The notes under the pieces are model-generated. The model ran no database searches. It saw only the letters and a list, made by a program, of their open reading frames with translations, and had not been told where the DNA came from. Shown in pieces: positions 34,249-42,501 of a DNA stretch of 64,000 nucleotides. Where the stretch lies: positions 2,914,001 through 2,978,000 of the forward strand of contig OZ245761.1 of NCBI GenBank assembly GCA_965227535.1. The letters run 5' to 3'. Positions within the stretch are counted from its first letter, which is position 1. Each line of letters opens with the position of its first letter. The position numbers and the translations under genes are program-made. Source of the stretch: SZUA-430 sp965227535 (GTDB taxonomy: Bacteria; Pseudomonadota; Alphaproteobacteria; Micropepsales; Micropepsaceae).

Positions 34249-35153
34249 GCTTTCAGCAGCTCATCGGGCTGGAAACTATAGACGGTCGAGCAGAACTCGC
34301 ACGTCGCGCGGACAAGCCCATCCTCGCCCGCCAACTCGCGCACTTCCGATTCCGGATATTGCGACAGCACCGCCGACACCCGCTCCGGGCTACAGCGGCA
34401 GGCGAACGTCAAATCCTGAGCATCGAAAGCGCGAACGCCGTCCTCGTGATACAGGCGGATCAGCAAACGTTCCGCCTCCACCTGCGGATCGACAAGCTCA
34501 TGCGGCTCGATCGTCGAAAACAAGATCGACGCCCGATTCCAATCCTCATCCACATCATGCCCAGGCTTCGGCGCATCGTGCCCGCCCAACGCGGCGAGGT
34601 TCTGGATCACGATCCCACCGGCGCGCCAGTGCGGATTGGGATCGCCGCGCGAAATCAACGTCGCAACGCTAAGCCGGATGCGCGTCGGAATTTGCTCCGA
34701 TTGCTCGAAGTAAGCTGTCGCAGCTTCGGCCAATCCCTCAGCATCCAGCGGCACGATCCCCTGATACCGCTCCATATCGCCGCCGGGATCGATCGTAATA
34801 GCCAGCGAACCTTTGCCGACGAGATCGCCGAACGCCGGCAAAGGCCCCAGCGCGATGACCGCGTCGCGATCGAACGTGGCGCACGCCCGCAACGTCCCCG
34901 GCGAAGAGTAATCCGCAACGATCATGCGCAGCGGCCCGTCACCGCGCGTCTGCAAGGTCAGCACACCCTCGAACTTCAACGACGCCCCTAGCAAGGCCGT
35001 CAACGCCAACGCCTCGCCGACAACGCGCGAAACAGCGTCAGGATAGGCATGCGCCGCCAATACGCGATCGGCGAGATCCGTCAAATGAACGATCCGCCCT
35101 CGGACGTTCATGCCTTCGATTTGGAAGCTGCGAACGAAGTCCGGTGCGGTCAC
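34233..35153 (-). CDS. hslO: Hsp33 redox-regulated chaperone
   Basis: A 306-residue Hsp33. The GTG start at 35153 overlaps the argF stop as GTGA (35150-35153). The first residues are TAPDFVRSFQIEGMNVRGR. The frame is open further upstream, but only as antisense-like argF shadow. The C-terminal zinc switch is intact: CRC in FACRCSPERV, then CEFC in RATCEFCSTVY. Oxidation of these cysteines activates the chaperone. The argD-argF-hslO order is common in alphaproteobacteria. Co-translation with argF is implied by the overlap. Confidence 0.94.
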   Translation of the reverse strand: MTAPDFVRSFQIEGMNVRGRIVHLTDLADRVLAAHAYPDAVSRVVGEALALTALLGASLKFEGVLTLQTRGDGPLRMIVADYSSPGTLRACATFDRDAVIALGPLPAFGDLVGKGSLAITIDPGGDMERYQGIVPLDAEGLAEAATAYFEQSEQIPTRIRLSVATLISRGDPNPHWRAGGIVIQNLAALGGHDAPKPGHDVDEDWNRASILFSTIEPHELVDPQVEAERLLIRLYHEDGVRAFDAQDLTFACRCSPERVSAVLSQYPESEVRELAGEDGLVRATCEFCSTVYSFQPDELLKAQTAT

Positions 35154-36109
35154 GTCATCGCCCAAACAAGCACGGCCTTCTGCGCATGCAGACGGTTTTC
35201 CGCTTCGTCGAATACGACCGAACGCGGCCCGTCCATCACGGCATCCGTTACTTCTTCGCCGCGATGCGCGGGCAGGCAATGCATGAAAATCGCGTCCTTA
35301 GCCGCGCCCATCAATCTCTCGTCGACCCGGTACCGCGACAATGAATTGTGCCGCGCCCGCATCCCGCCTTCACCGAGATTATCCGTCTCCGACATCTGCA
35401 CCCAGGTGTCCGTCACGATCGCCGAAGCGCCCGACGCTGCTTCAAGCGGATCGCGCACCATATGCACACTCCCGCCTTCTTGACGCGCCCACGCCAACAA
35501 ACGCGGATCCGGCGCGATCTCCGGCGGACAAGCAACGCGCAGCTCGAATTTGAACCGCACCGCCGCATGAATCCAAGACGCGCAAACGTTGTTGCCGGCG
35601 CCAGACCACACGACGGTCTTGCCCGCGATCGGCCCCCGATGCTCCTCGAACGTCATGATATCGGCCATCAGTTGGCACGGATGCGTCTTGTCGGTCAGGC
35701 CGTTGATGACGGGAACGGTCGACGCCTCCGCCAACTCGATCAAACTCTGATGCCGCTTCGTGCGTAGCATCACCGCATCGACGTAACGCGACAGGACGCG
35801 CGCCGTATCGCCGACGGTTTCGCCATGCCCGAACTGCATGTCGCGCCCGTCCAAGAACATCGTCTCGCCGCCCAACTGGCGCATGCCGACGTCGAACGAA
35901 ATGCGCGTACGCGTCGACGGCTTCTCGAAGATCAACGCCAGCATCCGCCCTTTGAGCGGCAGCGTGTCGTCTTCCGCACCTTTCGGACGCGCGCCGCGCG
36001 CATTCTTCATGCGCTTCGCATCGTCGATCAGCTTGCGCAGCGTCACGGCATCCAGCGCGTCGAGATCCAAAAAGTGTTTGGCGGTCATAGCTTTGGCAGG
36101 CGCGTTCAT
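35150..36109 (-). CDS. argF: Ornithine carbamoyltransferase
   Basis: A 319-residue enzyme that makes citrulline from ornithine and carbamoyl phosphate. The carbamoyl-phosphate motif STRTR, the MQFGHGE stretch, HPCQLMADIMT and the ornithine-site MHCLPAHRGEEV are all present. The ATG overlaps the argD stop as ATGA (36106-36109). The first eight residues (MNAPAKAM) precede the usual MTAKHFLDL start, which is a second in-frame ATG. This is the second gene of an overlapping three-gene operon. Confidence 0.96.
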   Translation of the reverse strand: MNAPAKAMTAKHFLDLDALDAVTLRKLIDDAKRMKNARGARPKGAEDDTLPLKGRMLALIFEKPSTRTRISFDVGMRQLGGETMFLDGRDMQFGHGETVGDTARVLSRYVDAVMLRTKRHQSLIELAEASTVPVINGLTDKTHPCQLMADIMTFEEHRGPIAGKTVVWSGAGNNVCASWIHAAVRFKFELRVACPPEIAPDPRLLAWARQEGGSVHMVRDPLEAASGASAIVTDTWVQMSETDNLGEGGMRARHNSLSRYRVDERLMGAAKDAIFMHCLPAHRGEEVTDAVMDGPRSVVFDEAENRLHAQKAVLVWAMT

Positions 36110-37302
36110 TTCGCGGCGTCTTTCATGGGACGGTGAGTTAGGCTCAAACAGGCGTCATTCAAAATGCCGATCGCTTCGCGGACATGGTCCTCGTCGATGA
36201 TCAGCGGCGGCAAAATACGAACGACATTGTCGCCCGCGCCGATCGCCAGCAAACCGCGCTCGCGCATCGCGTCGATCAGCAAATTGTTGGGCATTTTGCA
36301 TTTGAGACCGAGCAAAAGCCCCTCGCCGCGCACCTCTTCGATGACATCGCGGTGCTTGTCCGCGACCATCGCAAGCTGCTGCTTCAGATAATTCGCTATT
36401 CTGTTGACGTGCGGCAGAAACGAAGGCTCAAGCACGATGTCGAGCACGGCATTGGCGACGGCCATAGCCAGCGGATTGCCGCCGAACGTCGACCCATGAA
36501 CACCGGCCGTCATACCCGATGCGGCCCGCTCCGTCGCAAGGCAAGCGCCGACCGGAAACCCGCCGCCCAACGCCTTGGCGATCGCCATGATATCCGGCGT
36601 CACGCCCGACAATTCATACGCAAAGAGTTTGCCGGTGCGCCCCATACCGCTCTGCACTTCGTCGAGCACGAGCAGCAAACCATGCTCGTCGCACAGCTGG
36701 CGCAACGCGCGCATCTTCTCGGGCGCCACCGGCCGAATGCCGCCTTCGCCCTGAATAGGTTCGATCAAAATGCCCGCTGTCTCGGGTCCGATCGCGCGCT
36801 TGACCGCTTCAAGATCGCCAAACGGCACCTGATCGAACCCTTCGACCTTCGGCCCAAAACCTTCGAGATATTTCTTCTGCCCGCCCGCGGCGATCGTGGC
36901 CAGCGTGCGTCCGTGAAACGCGCCCTCGAACGTGATCAACCGATAGCGCTGCGGCGCGCCATTATGTGAATGAAATTTGCGCGCCATCTTGATCGCACAC
37001 TCAAGCGCCTCGCCGCCCGAATTGCAGAAGAAGACGGTGTCCGCAAACGTCGCCGCGACCAGACGCTCGGCCAATCGCTGCTGACCCGGCACCTGATAGA
37101 GGTTCGAGGTGTGCCACAGCTTGCCCGCCTGCGCGGTCAGTGCCGCGATCAGATGCGGATGCGCATGCCCCAGCGCATTAACGGCAATGCCCGCGCCGAA
37201 GTCGAGAAAGCGCCGGCCGTCCGTCGCGAAAATGAAGGGTCCTTCGCCCCTCTCGAACGCGACCGGCGCCCGAGCATAGGTCGGCAAAATCGGAGTAATC
37301 AC
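36106..37302 (-). CDS. argD: Acetylornithine aminotransferase
   Basis: A 398-residue class III PLP aminotransferase. The start is set at GTG 37302 (VITPILPTYARAPVAFERG), with AGGA seven bases upstream. The longer open frame has no support. Motifs: FCNSGGEALECAIKMARK, FHGRTLATIAAGG, the DEVQSGMGRTG Asp, and the PLP lysine in IMAIAKALGGGFP. It converts N-acetylglutamate semialdehyde to N-acetylornithine, feeding ArgE and ArgF encoded alongside. It heads the argD-argF-hslO operon and is divergent from gcrA. Confidence 0.95.
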   Translation of the reverse strand: MITPILPTYARAPVAFERGEGPFIFATDGRRFLDFGAGIAVNALGHAHPHLIAALTAQAGKLWHTSNLYQVPGQQRLAERLVAATFADTVFFCNSGGEALECAIKMARKFHSHNGAPQRYRLITFEGAFHGRTLATIAAGGQKKYLEGFGPKVEGFDQVPFGDLEAVKRAIGPETAGILIEPIQGEGGIRPVAPEKMRALRQLCDEHGLLLVLDEVQSGMGRTGKLFAYELSGVTPDIMAIAKALGGGFPVGACLATERAASGMTAGVHGSTFGGNPLAMAVANAVLDIVLEPSFLPHVNRIANYLKQQLAMVADKHRDVIEEVRGEGLLLGLKCKMPNNLLIDAMRERGLLAIGAGDNVVRILPPLIIDEDHVREAIGILNDACLSLTHRPMKDAAK

Positions 37303-37480
37303 GGATTTTCCTAACAAAAGCGCGGAAGCACGTCCGGGTTTCCGCAGAAAGCCTAGTATTTGGTGGCACCCCAATACCTGTCAACGGAGCGAACGCGCGC
37401 AGCCGTTTACGTGATGTTAACCATTTGTGCCTGTGGAGTAACAATCCCCAATAACTAGATGTGGTGACACCCGTATCATC

Positions 37481-37508
37481 TTGTAGTTCCAAGGCTCTTC
37501 CATACTAT
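37481..37508 (+). promoter_or_regulatory. Possible sigma-70-type promoter for gcrA
   Basis: TTGTAG (37481-37486), 16 bases, then TACTAT (37503-37508), 43 bases before the gcrA ATG. It is a moderate match. No GANTC methylation site was found in the 37303-37551 gap. Confidence 0.4.
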
Positions 37509-37551
37509 TGATCGTCTTAACCATGCCTACCCGAGTGGAGGAAGTAACGAA

Positions 37552-38028
37552 ATGGGCTGGACGGAAGAGCGCGTAGAGCTTCTCAAGCAGCTCTGGGGAG
37601 AAGGCCTAAGTGCCAGCCAGATCGCGCGCCAACTCGGCGGCGTGACCCGCAACGCCGTCATCGGGAAAGTCCACCGTTTGGGCCTCGCCGGCCGCGCCAC
37701 CCCGGCCCGCGCTGAGCGCCCCCGGATGCAGGTCGCCCGCCGCGTCACGCGCCCGCGTCCGCAACCGATGATCCAAGCGCCGATCATCGAACGGGACCCG
37801 GTGATCGACGAACAAGGCCGCAAGACGACGGTGCTGACCATCTCCGACCGCATGTGCAAATGGCCGATCGGCGACCCGTCGACGGCAGACTTCCACTTCT
37901 GCGGTCACCCGCCTAAGGCAGGCTCGCCCTACTGCGACGCGCATTGCGTGAAAGCATTCCAACCCGCTCAAGGTCGTCGCGACCGCGAACGCGACAAAGA
38001 CTTCCGCCGCTACTTGGCGAACACGTAA
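37552..38028 (+). CDS. gcrA: GcrA cell-cycle transcription regulator
   Basis: A 158-residue GcrA. The N-terminal helix-turn-helix reads MGWTEERVELLKQLWGEGLSASQIARQLGG with TRNAVIGKVHRLGL as recognition helix. The basic linker is followed by a C-terminal part with cysteines and histidines (MCKWPIGDP, FCGHPP, YCDAHC), the part that contacts RNA polymerase sigma-70 in Caulobacter. GcrA works with CcrM methylation to time cell-cycle genes and is limited to Alphaproteobacteria. GAGTGGAGGAAG precedes the start. It stands alone between its promoter and a terminator. Confidence 0.96.
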   Translation: MGWTEERVELLKQLWGEGLSASQIARQLGGVTRNAVIGKVHRLGLAGRATPARAERPRMQVARRVTRPRPQPMIQAPIIERDPVIDEQGRKTTVLTISDRMCKWPIGDPSTADFHFCGHPPKAGSPYCDAHCVKAFQPAQGRRDRERDKDFRRYLANT

Positions 38029-38048
38029 TTAAGCCCTTGAGGGGAGCG

Positions 38049-38085
38049 AAAAGGGTCGGCCCTAACGGGTGGGCCCTTTTTTTTA
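38049..38085 (+). terminator. Rho-independent terminator after gcrA
   Basis: GAAAAGGGTC pairs with GGGCCCTTTT around an inner GGCCC/GGGTGG segment, followed by T8. It lies between convergent gcrA and phoB. Confidence 0.8.
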
Positions 38086-38094
38086 TTGCTCAAG

Positions 38095-38838
38095 TCAATT
38101 TTTGAAAGACTCGTCCAGCGCATATCCCGCCGACCGCACCGTGCGGATCGGATCAAGCTGCCCCGGCTCGTTCAGCGCCTTGCGCAAACGTCCGATGTGA
38201 ACGTCCACCGTGCGCGCATCCACATAAACGCCTGAGCCCCACACCGCATCCAGCAACTGCTCGCGGCTGAACACGCGGCCCGGATGCTGGAGGAAGTGAT
38301 CGAGCAACCGGTACTCGGTCGGCCCAAGGTGAATATCCTTGTCCCCACGCTTTACGCGGTGCGCCGAACGGTCGATCGTCACGTCGCCGAACGACACCAC
38401 GTCTTCCGCCAGCGCCGGCCGGATACGCCGCATCACGGCGCGGATCCGCGCCAGCAACTCGGTCATCGAAAACGGCTTGGTGATGTAGTCGTCCGCGCCG
38501 GTATCGAGCCCGCGCACGCGATCGGTTTCCTCGCCGCGCGCGGTCAGCATGATGATCGGCACATTGCGCGTTTCCGCGCGGCCACGAAGACGGCGGCAAA
38601 CCTCGATCCCCGACACCTTGGGCAGCATCCAATCGAGAAGGACGAGATCGGGCGTATCCTCGGCGGCCAACATCAACGCTTCATCGCCGTCATGCGCCTC
38701 AAGCGCGCGATAGCCTTCCTTCTCCAAATTGTAGCGCAGCAGCGTCATCAGCGGCGCTTCATCCTCCGCAACGAGGATTAGGGGCTTCTTCGGCGCGCTC
38801 TGTCTGAGGGTGCCTGCTTGAGCGTCAAGATTTGTCAT
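38095..38838 (-). CDS. phoB: PhoB phosphate-regulon response regulator
   Basis: A 247-residue OmpR/PhoB-type regulator. The receiver domain (about 20-135) has the acidic pocket AEDE, the phospho-Asp in LVLLDWMLPK, a Thr in MLTARGEE and the Lys in YITKPF. The C-terminal winged helix (about 150-245) shows LGPTEYRLLDHFLQHPGRVFSREQLLDAVWG, the PhoB subfamily signature. It should bind Pho boxes under phosphate limitation. Its start overlaps the end of phoU by 14 bp. The cognate kinase is almost certainly the PhoR domain encoded upstream. Confidence 0.96.
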   Translation of the reverse strand: MTNLDAQAGTLRQSAPKKPLILVAEDEAPLMTLLRYNLEKEGYRALEAHDGDEALMLAAEDTPDLVLLDWMLPKVSGIEVCRRLRGRAETRNVPIIMLTARGEETDRVRGLDTGADDYITKPFSMTELLARIRAVMRRIRPALAEDVVSFGDVTIDRSAHRVKRGDKDIHLGPTEYRLLDHFLQHPGRVFSREQLLDAVWGSGVYVDARTVDVHIGRLRKALNEPGQLDPIRTVRSAGYALDESFKN

Positions 38839-39544
38839 GTGGCTGCACGGTGGTTGTTGCGGTGATGTCGCTCTTCGGCCGATCGGTGCCGATCTTCGCC
38901 GCCGTCACGACATAGTGGACGGTCTCGGCAATGTTGGTCGCGTGGTCGCCAATGCGCTCGAAATTCTTCGCAACGAACAGAAGATGCGTAGAGGGTCCGA
39001 TCTTGCGCGGATCTTCCATCATGTACGTGAGCAGTTCGCGGAATAGCGAGTTGTAGATCTCGTCGATCTCGCCGTCGCTCTTCCACACCGTCATGGCAGC
39101 GTTCGGGTCGCGCCGCGCGTAAGCGTCCAGCACGTTCTTCAACTGCGCCAACGCCTGCCGGCCCATCCGCGCCAAACCTTGCGTCAGATGCGCATCCGGC
39201 GCGTCGCGCGAGATCACCAACACGCGCTTGGCGACGTTCTTGGCCAAATCGCCGATGCGCTCAAGGTCGGCGGAAATCTTCAGCGCTGCAATCGTCTCGC
39301 GCAGATCCATCGCCAGCGGCTGGCGCAGCACCAGCAGCTGCACCACCTGCTGCTCGATCTGCTCCTCAAGCAGGTCGATGCGCCCGTCCGACGCGACAAC
39401 TTGTTCGGCCACCGCCACGTCGCGGCGCGAGATGGCGTCGATCGCGTTGGCAAGCTGCGTCTCGCACAACCCGCCCATCTGGACGATGCCGGTGCTCAAC
39501 GCTTCAAGCTGGTCGTGGAATGATTTGACGATATGCTCAGACAT
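38825..39544 (-). CDS. phoU: PhoU phosphate signalling protein
   Basis: A 239-residue PhoU with two three-helix repeats. Its metal-cluster acidic motifs are ALKISADLERIGDLAKN (first half) and FVAKNFERIGDHATNIAE (second half). The start is at ATG 39544 (MSEHIVKSFHDQL) behind GAGG. A longer open frame has no support. PhoU normally bridges the PstSCAB transporter and PhoR to inhibit the kinase when phosphate is plentiful. Here no pst genes adjoin, and PhoR is fused to an MFS transporter, so its partner may differ. It is 126 bp downstream of the fusion gene. Confidence 0.96.
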   Translation of the reverse strand: MSEHIVKSFHDQLEALSTGIVQMGGLCETQLANAIDAISRRDVAVAEQVVASDGRIDLLEEQIEQQVVQLLVLRQPLAMDLRETIAALKISADLERIGDLAKNVAKRVLVISRDAPDAHLTQGLARMGRQALAQLKNVLDAYARRDPNAAMTVWKSDGEIDEIYNSLFRELLTYMMEDPRKIGPSTHLLFVAKNFERIGDHATNIAETVHYVVTAAKIGTDRPKSDITATTTVQPHDKS

Positions 39545-39670
39545 GTTCGCCTCGTGCGTGACAGCGTGTGCGCGCGTCGGGCTCATTTCCGGCAAGGTCC
39601 GCTCGTCATCTGTGACAGAGCCCGACTTATGACCTTTGCACAGACCTAGTGTGACAAAGCAATGAAGGAT

Positions 39671-42478
39671 TTATGACGCCGTCAGAAGGCCCTGTTGCGG
39701 CGCGTCCCCAGTCCCGGCTTCTGTCGCCAGCGGCAGGTAAACCGTGAACGTCGAGCCTTCGCTCACCTTGCTTTCGATGGTCAGCCGCCCGCGATGGCGG
39801 TTGACGATGTGCTTAACGATCGCAAGCCCCAGCCCCGTGCCGCCGATCGCCCGGCTGCGCCGCACGTCGACCCGGTAGAACCGCTCCGTCAGCCGCGGAA
39901 TATGTTCGCGCGCGATCCCCTCACCCCGGTCGCGCACGGCGACATAGACGGCGGGCGACGGTCCCGGCTCGCCGGGTCCCGCGCGCCGCGTGCCCAGCTC
40001 GAGCGTCACCGGCGTCTGCGGCCGTCCGTATTTGATCGCGTTGTCGACAAGGTTCTGCACCACCTGAAACAGCTCGTCCCGATCGCCGACAACGTTGGGC
40101 AATGACGAAGGCTCGACGATCTCGAGCTGAATGTTGGCCGCAATCGCAACCGGCGCCAACGCGTTCATGACCTCTTCGACGACATCGCTGACGTTCACAT
40201 TGCCCGAAGGCCGCACGTGCTCGTTCAACTCGATGCGGGTCAGCGACAACAGATCGTCGATCAAGCGGCGCATGCGGGTCGCCTGCTCGGACATGATCCC
40301 CAGGAAGCGCTCCTGCGCATCCGGATCGTCCTTCGCGTGCCCGCGCAACGTGTCGATAAACCCGGTCAGGGAGGCAAGGGGCGTGCGCAGTTCGTGGCTG
40401 GCATTAGCGACAAAGTCAGCCCGCATTTGCTCCACGCGCTGCGCCTTCGTCAGATCGCGCAGCACGATCAAGGCCGCCCGCAAGACGCGATCTTCGCCCT
40501 CGATCGGCGTCACGTAGCATTCGAACATCTGCTCCGGCGTGCCGACGATCGGAAACTCGACCCGCTGCGCCCCGCGCCCGGCCAGCGCCAAATCAAGCGC
40601 GCCCAAAACCTGCGGCGCGCGAATGACGCTCGCCAAATGCTTGCGCGGTTCGACGATGCCGAACACCTGTTCCAGCGCGTCGTTGGCCGCAACGATGCGC
40701 CCGGTGTGATCGGTCAGGATCGCAGGATCAGGGAGCCTCCGGATGAGATCGGCAGGTCCAAAGTCCGGCCTCGCAGTCGCCGGTGAGGCGGCTTGAGCCA
40801 CGGCATCGGCCCGCGCTTGCGCCGCCGCCGTCACCACCGGCGGCGTGACCAACGCGGGCTCAGGCAGGCTGCGCACAAAACCCAACCGCGCCACCGCAAA
40901 AAGCGCGACCCCCAACGCCAGCACAAAGCAAAACATCCACGCGCCGGTCCAAATCGCGAGGATAAAGAGGGCCAGCCACGCCGGGATCAGCGTCCACTTG
41001 ATGTCGTCGACGCGAACGCCCAGCGCTGAGCGCGCGCGCTTAGGGTCGCCCTCCGACCCGCGAGGCGCCTTGCCTTGAGCTTGTTGCGGACCGCCCGCGT
41101 TTGGGGGAAACGCGGCCCCATCGCCACCGACTGACATTTCAAATCCCTCACCCGCGTCCACGACGACCTCCCCCAAAGGCCGTCTCTTCCGCGGTTCGCT
41201 TACATAGAACCATAACATGCCGGCCGCCGCGAGCATCGCAACCGCGGCAGCGGCGAACACAACCTCAAATCCCAGCGATGACGCAATCGCCCCCCCTGCA
41301 ACCGCACCGATCACCTGCACCAGAGATTGCGCGGAGTTAACCATCGCAATCCGCATCGGCAGATCGTCGCGCGACCCGAACTCCAGCACCATGTTCTGCG
41401 CCGCGATCAAGAACCCGGCATAGCCCGCACCGATCCCGACGAAGCAGAAGATCGACGCATTCATATCCTGCGCGAACAACAAAGCGATCGTCGCCCCCGC
41501 CCACATCAAGAGCGCGGGCACGAACACGGCCTTAAAGCCCATCTTGTCCGCGAGCCAACCCCACCCGAGATTGGCGACCGTCTGCGACACAAGAAGCGCC
41601 GCCGAAAGATTGGCAACCGTATTGCCGGTCAGCGCCGCCGTCTGCGTCTGCCCGACATAGATCACATAAAACGGCAGCGCGAGCGTGCCGAGAGTCGCCA
41701 ACGTCTGCGCCCAAAAGTAACGCGCGAAGCCATGGTCCTTCAGCAGCGCCGGAATGTCCGCCAACCGCTCCCGCACGCCGACAGCCGCACGCACCGTCGG
41801 CGACTCCGGCTCGCGCACGAGATAAAGCAGCGTCAACCCTGCCGCCGTCAGCACGAAGGCCAGAAGAAACGTGGTCGCATAACCGTTGCCGAGCACATTC
41901 TGCTCGACGAGATATTTGCCGCCGACATAAGCAACGCCGGCCGCCGTCATCCCGCCGAGAAAATTGCGCAGCCCGATCAACATGCCGCGCCGGTCGGGCG
42001 GAATGGTCTTCGTCAGCAGCACGTTCCACAGCACGTTCTGCATGCCCGAGAAAACGCCGAGCAGACCGAGGCACAAGGCGAACGCATAAAGCGCGGCCTC
42101 CGGCGGCAGCAGAAAGCCCGCGAGTGCGAGCCCCAGCACGGACAGCCGCATCGCCCAGCCATAGCGCAGGCCGAGGTCGACGATCTTGCGCCGGTGCTCG
42201 ATCGCGGTCGCGCCGAACACGCTGGAGAAGAAGGCGCCCAGATACTGCGTGGCGAGCGCGAGGCCCACGACCGTCGGCGATCCGGACAAGACAAACAGAT
42301 AGGCCGGCACGAACGTCGGCGCATTGACGAGCCGGAAGCCCGTCATCGCCAGCATGCCGTGGGCAAGCTGGCTCAAGTAGTTTCGCGTCAGATTAGCGGC
42401 CACTTCCTCCTGGAACTTGGCCTCTGCTGCCGCGTCGGCGTTCACGGGCGGACGACGATCCGTTCCACTGTCACCCAA
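39671..42478 (-). CDS. phoR: MFS transporter fused to PhoR-type sensor histidine kinase
   Basis: One uninterrupted 935-residue frame. Residues about 30-430 are a full Major Facilitator protein with about 12 hydrophobic helices and loops such as EHRRKIVDLG, PPDRRGMLIG and WGWLADKMGFKAVF. A polar, low-complexity linker (about 431-490) follows. Two helices at about 494-534 (WTLIPAWLALFILAIW) then lead to a PAS domain (about 575-680), HisKA with phospho-His695 (NASHELRTPL), and HATPase with GEGI and GGTGLGLAIV. The second part alone is an ordinary PhoR. The TTG start at 42478 follows AGGAAGG. An internal ATG (41137) with GAGGGA could also give free PhoR (488 residues). phoU and phoB lie downstream. 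It probably senses phosphate or a phosphorylated solute. Confidence 0.88.
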   Translation of the reverse strand: MGDSGTDRRPPVNADAAAEAKFQEEVAANLTRNYLSQLAHGMLAMTGFRLVNAPTFVPAYLFVLSGSPTVVGLALATQYLGAFFSSVFGATAIEHRRKIVDLGLRYGWAMRLSVLGLALAGFLLPPEAALYAFALCLGLLGVFSGMQNVLWNVLLTKTIPPDRRGMLIGLRNFLGGMTAAGVAYVGGKYLVEQNVLGNGYATTFLLAFVLTAAGLTLLYLVREPESPTVRAAVGVRERLADIPALLKDHGFARYFWAQTLATLGTLALPFYVIYVGQTQTAALTGNTVANLSAALLVSQTVANLGWGWLADKMGFKAVFVPALLMWAGATIALLFAQDMNASIFCFVGIGAGYAGFLIAAQNMVLEFGSRDDLPMRIAMVNSAQSLVQVIGAVAGGAIASSLGFEVVFAAAAVAMLAAAGMLWFYVSEPRKRRPLGEVVVDAGEGFEMSVGGDGAAFPPNAGGPQQAQGKAPRGSEGDPKRARSALGVRVDDIKWTLIPAWLALFILAIWTGAWMFCFVLALGVALFAVARLGFVRSLPEPALVTPPVVTAAAQARADAVAQAASPATARPDFGPADLIRRLPDPAILTDHTGRIVAANDALEQVFGIVEPRKHLASVIRAPQVLGALDLALAGRGAQRVEFPIVGTPEQMFECYVTPIEGEDRVLRAALIVLRDLTKAQRVEQMRADFVANASHELRTPLASLTGFIDTLRGHAKDDPDAQERFLGIMSEQATRMRRLIDDLLSLTRIELNEHVRPSGNVNVSDVVEEVMNALAPVAIAANIQLEIVEPSSLPNVVGDRDELFQVVQNLVDNAIKYGRPQTPVTLELGTRRAGPGEPGPSPAVYVAVRDRGEGIAREHIPRLTERFYRVDVRRSRAIGGTGLGLAIVKHIVNRHRGRLTIESKVSEGSTFTVYLPLATEAGTGDAPQQGLLTAS

Positions 42479-42501
42479 CCCGCGTACGCCCCTTCCTCAA
42501 C

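Noticed and set aside
37303..37551. CcrM (GANTC) or CtrA-type control sites upstream of gcrA
   Set aside because: No GANTC occurs in the gap, and the TTAACC half-sites at about 37417 and 37507 lack proper spacing.
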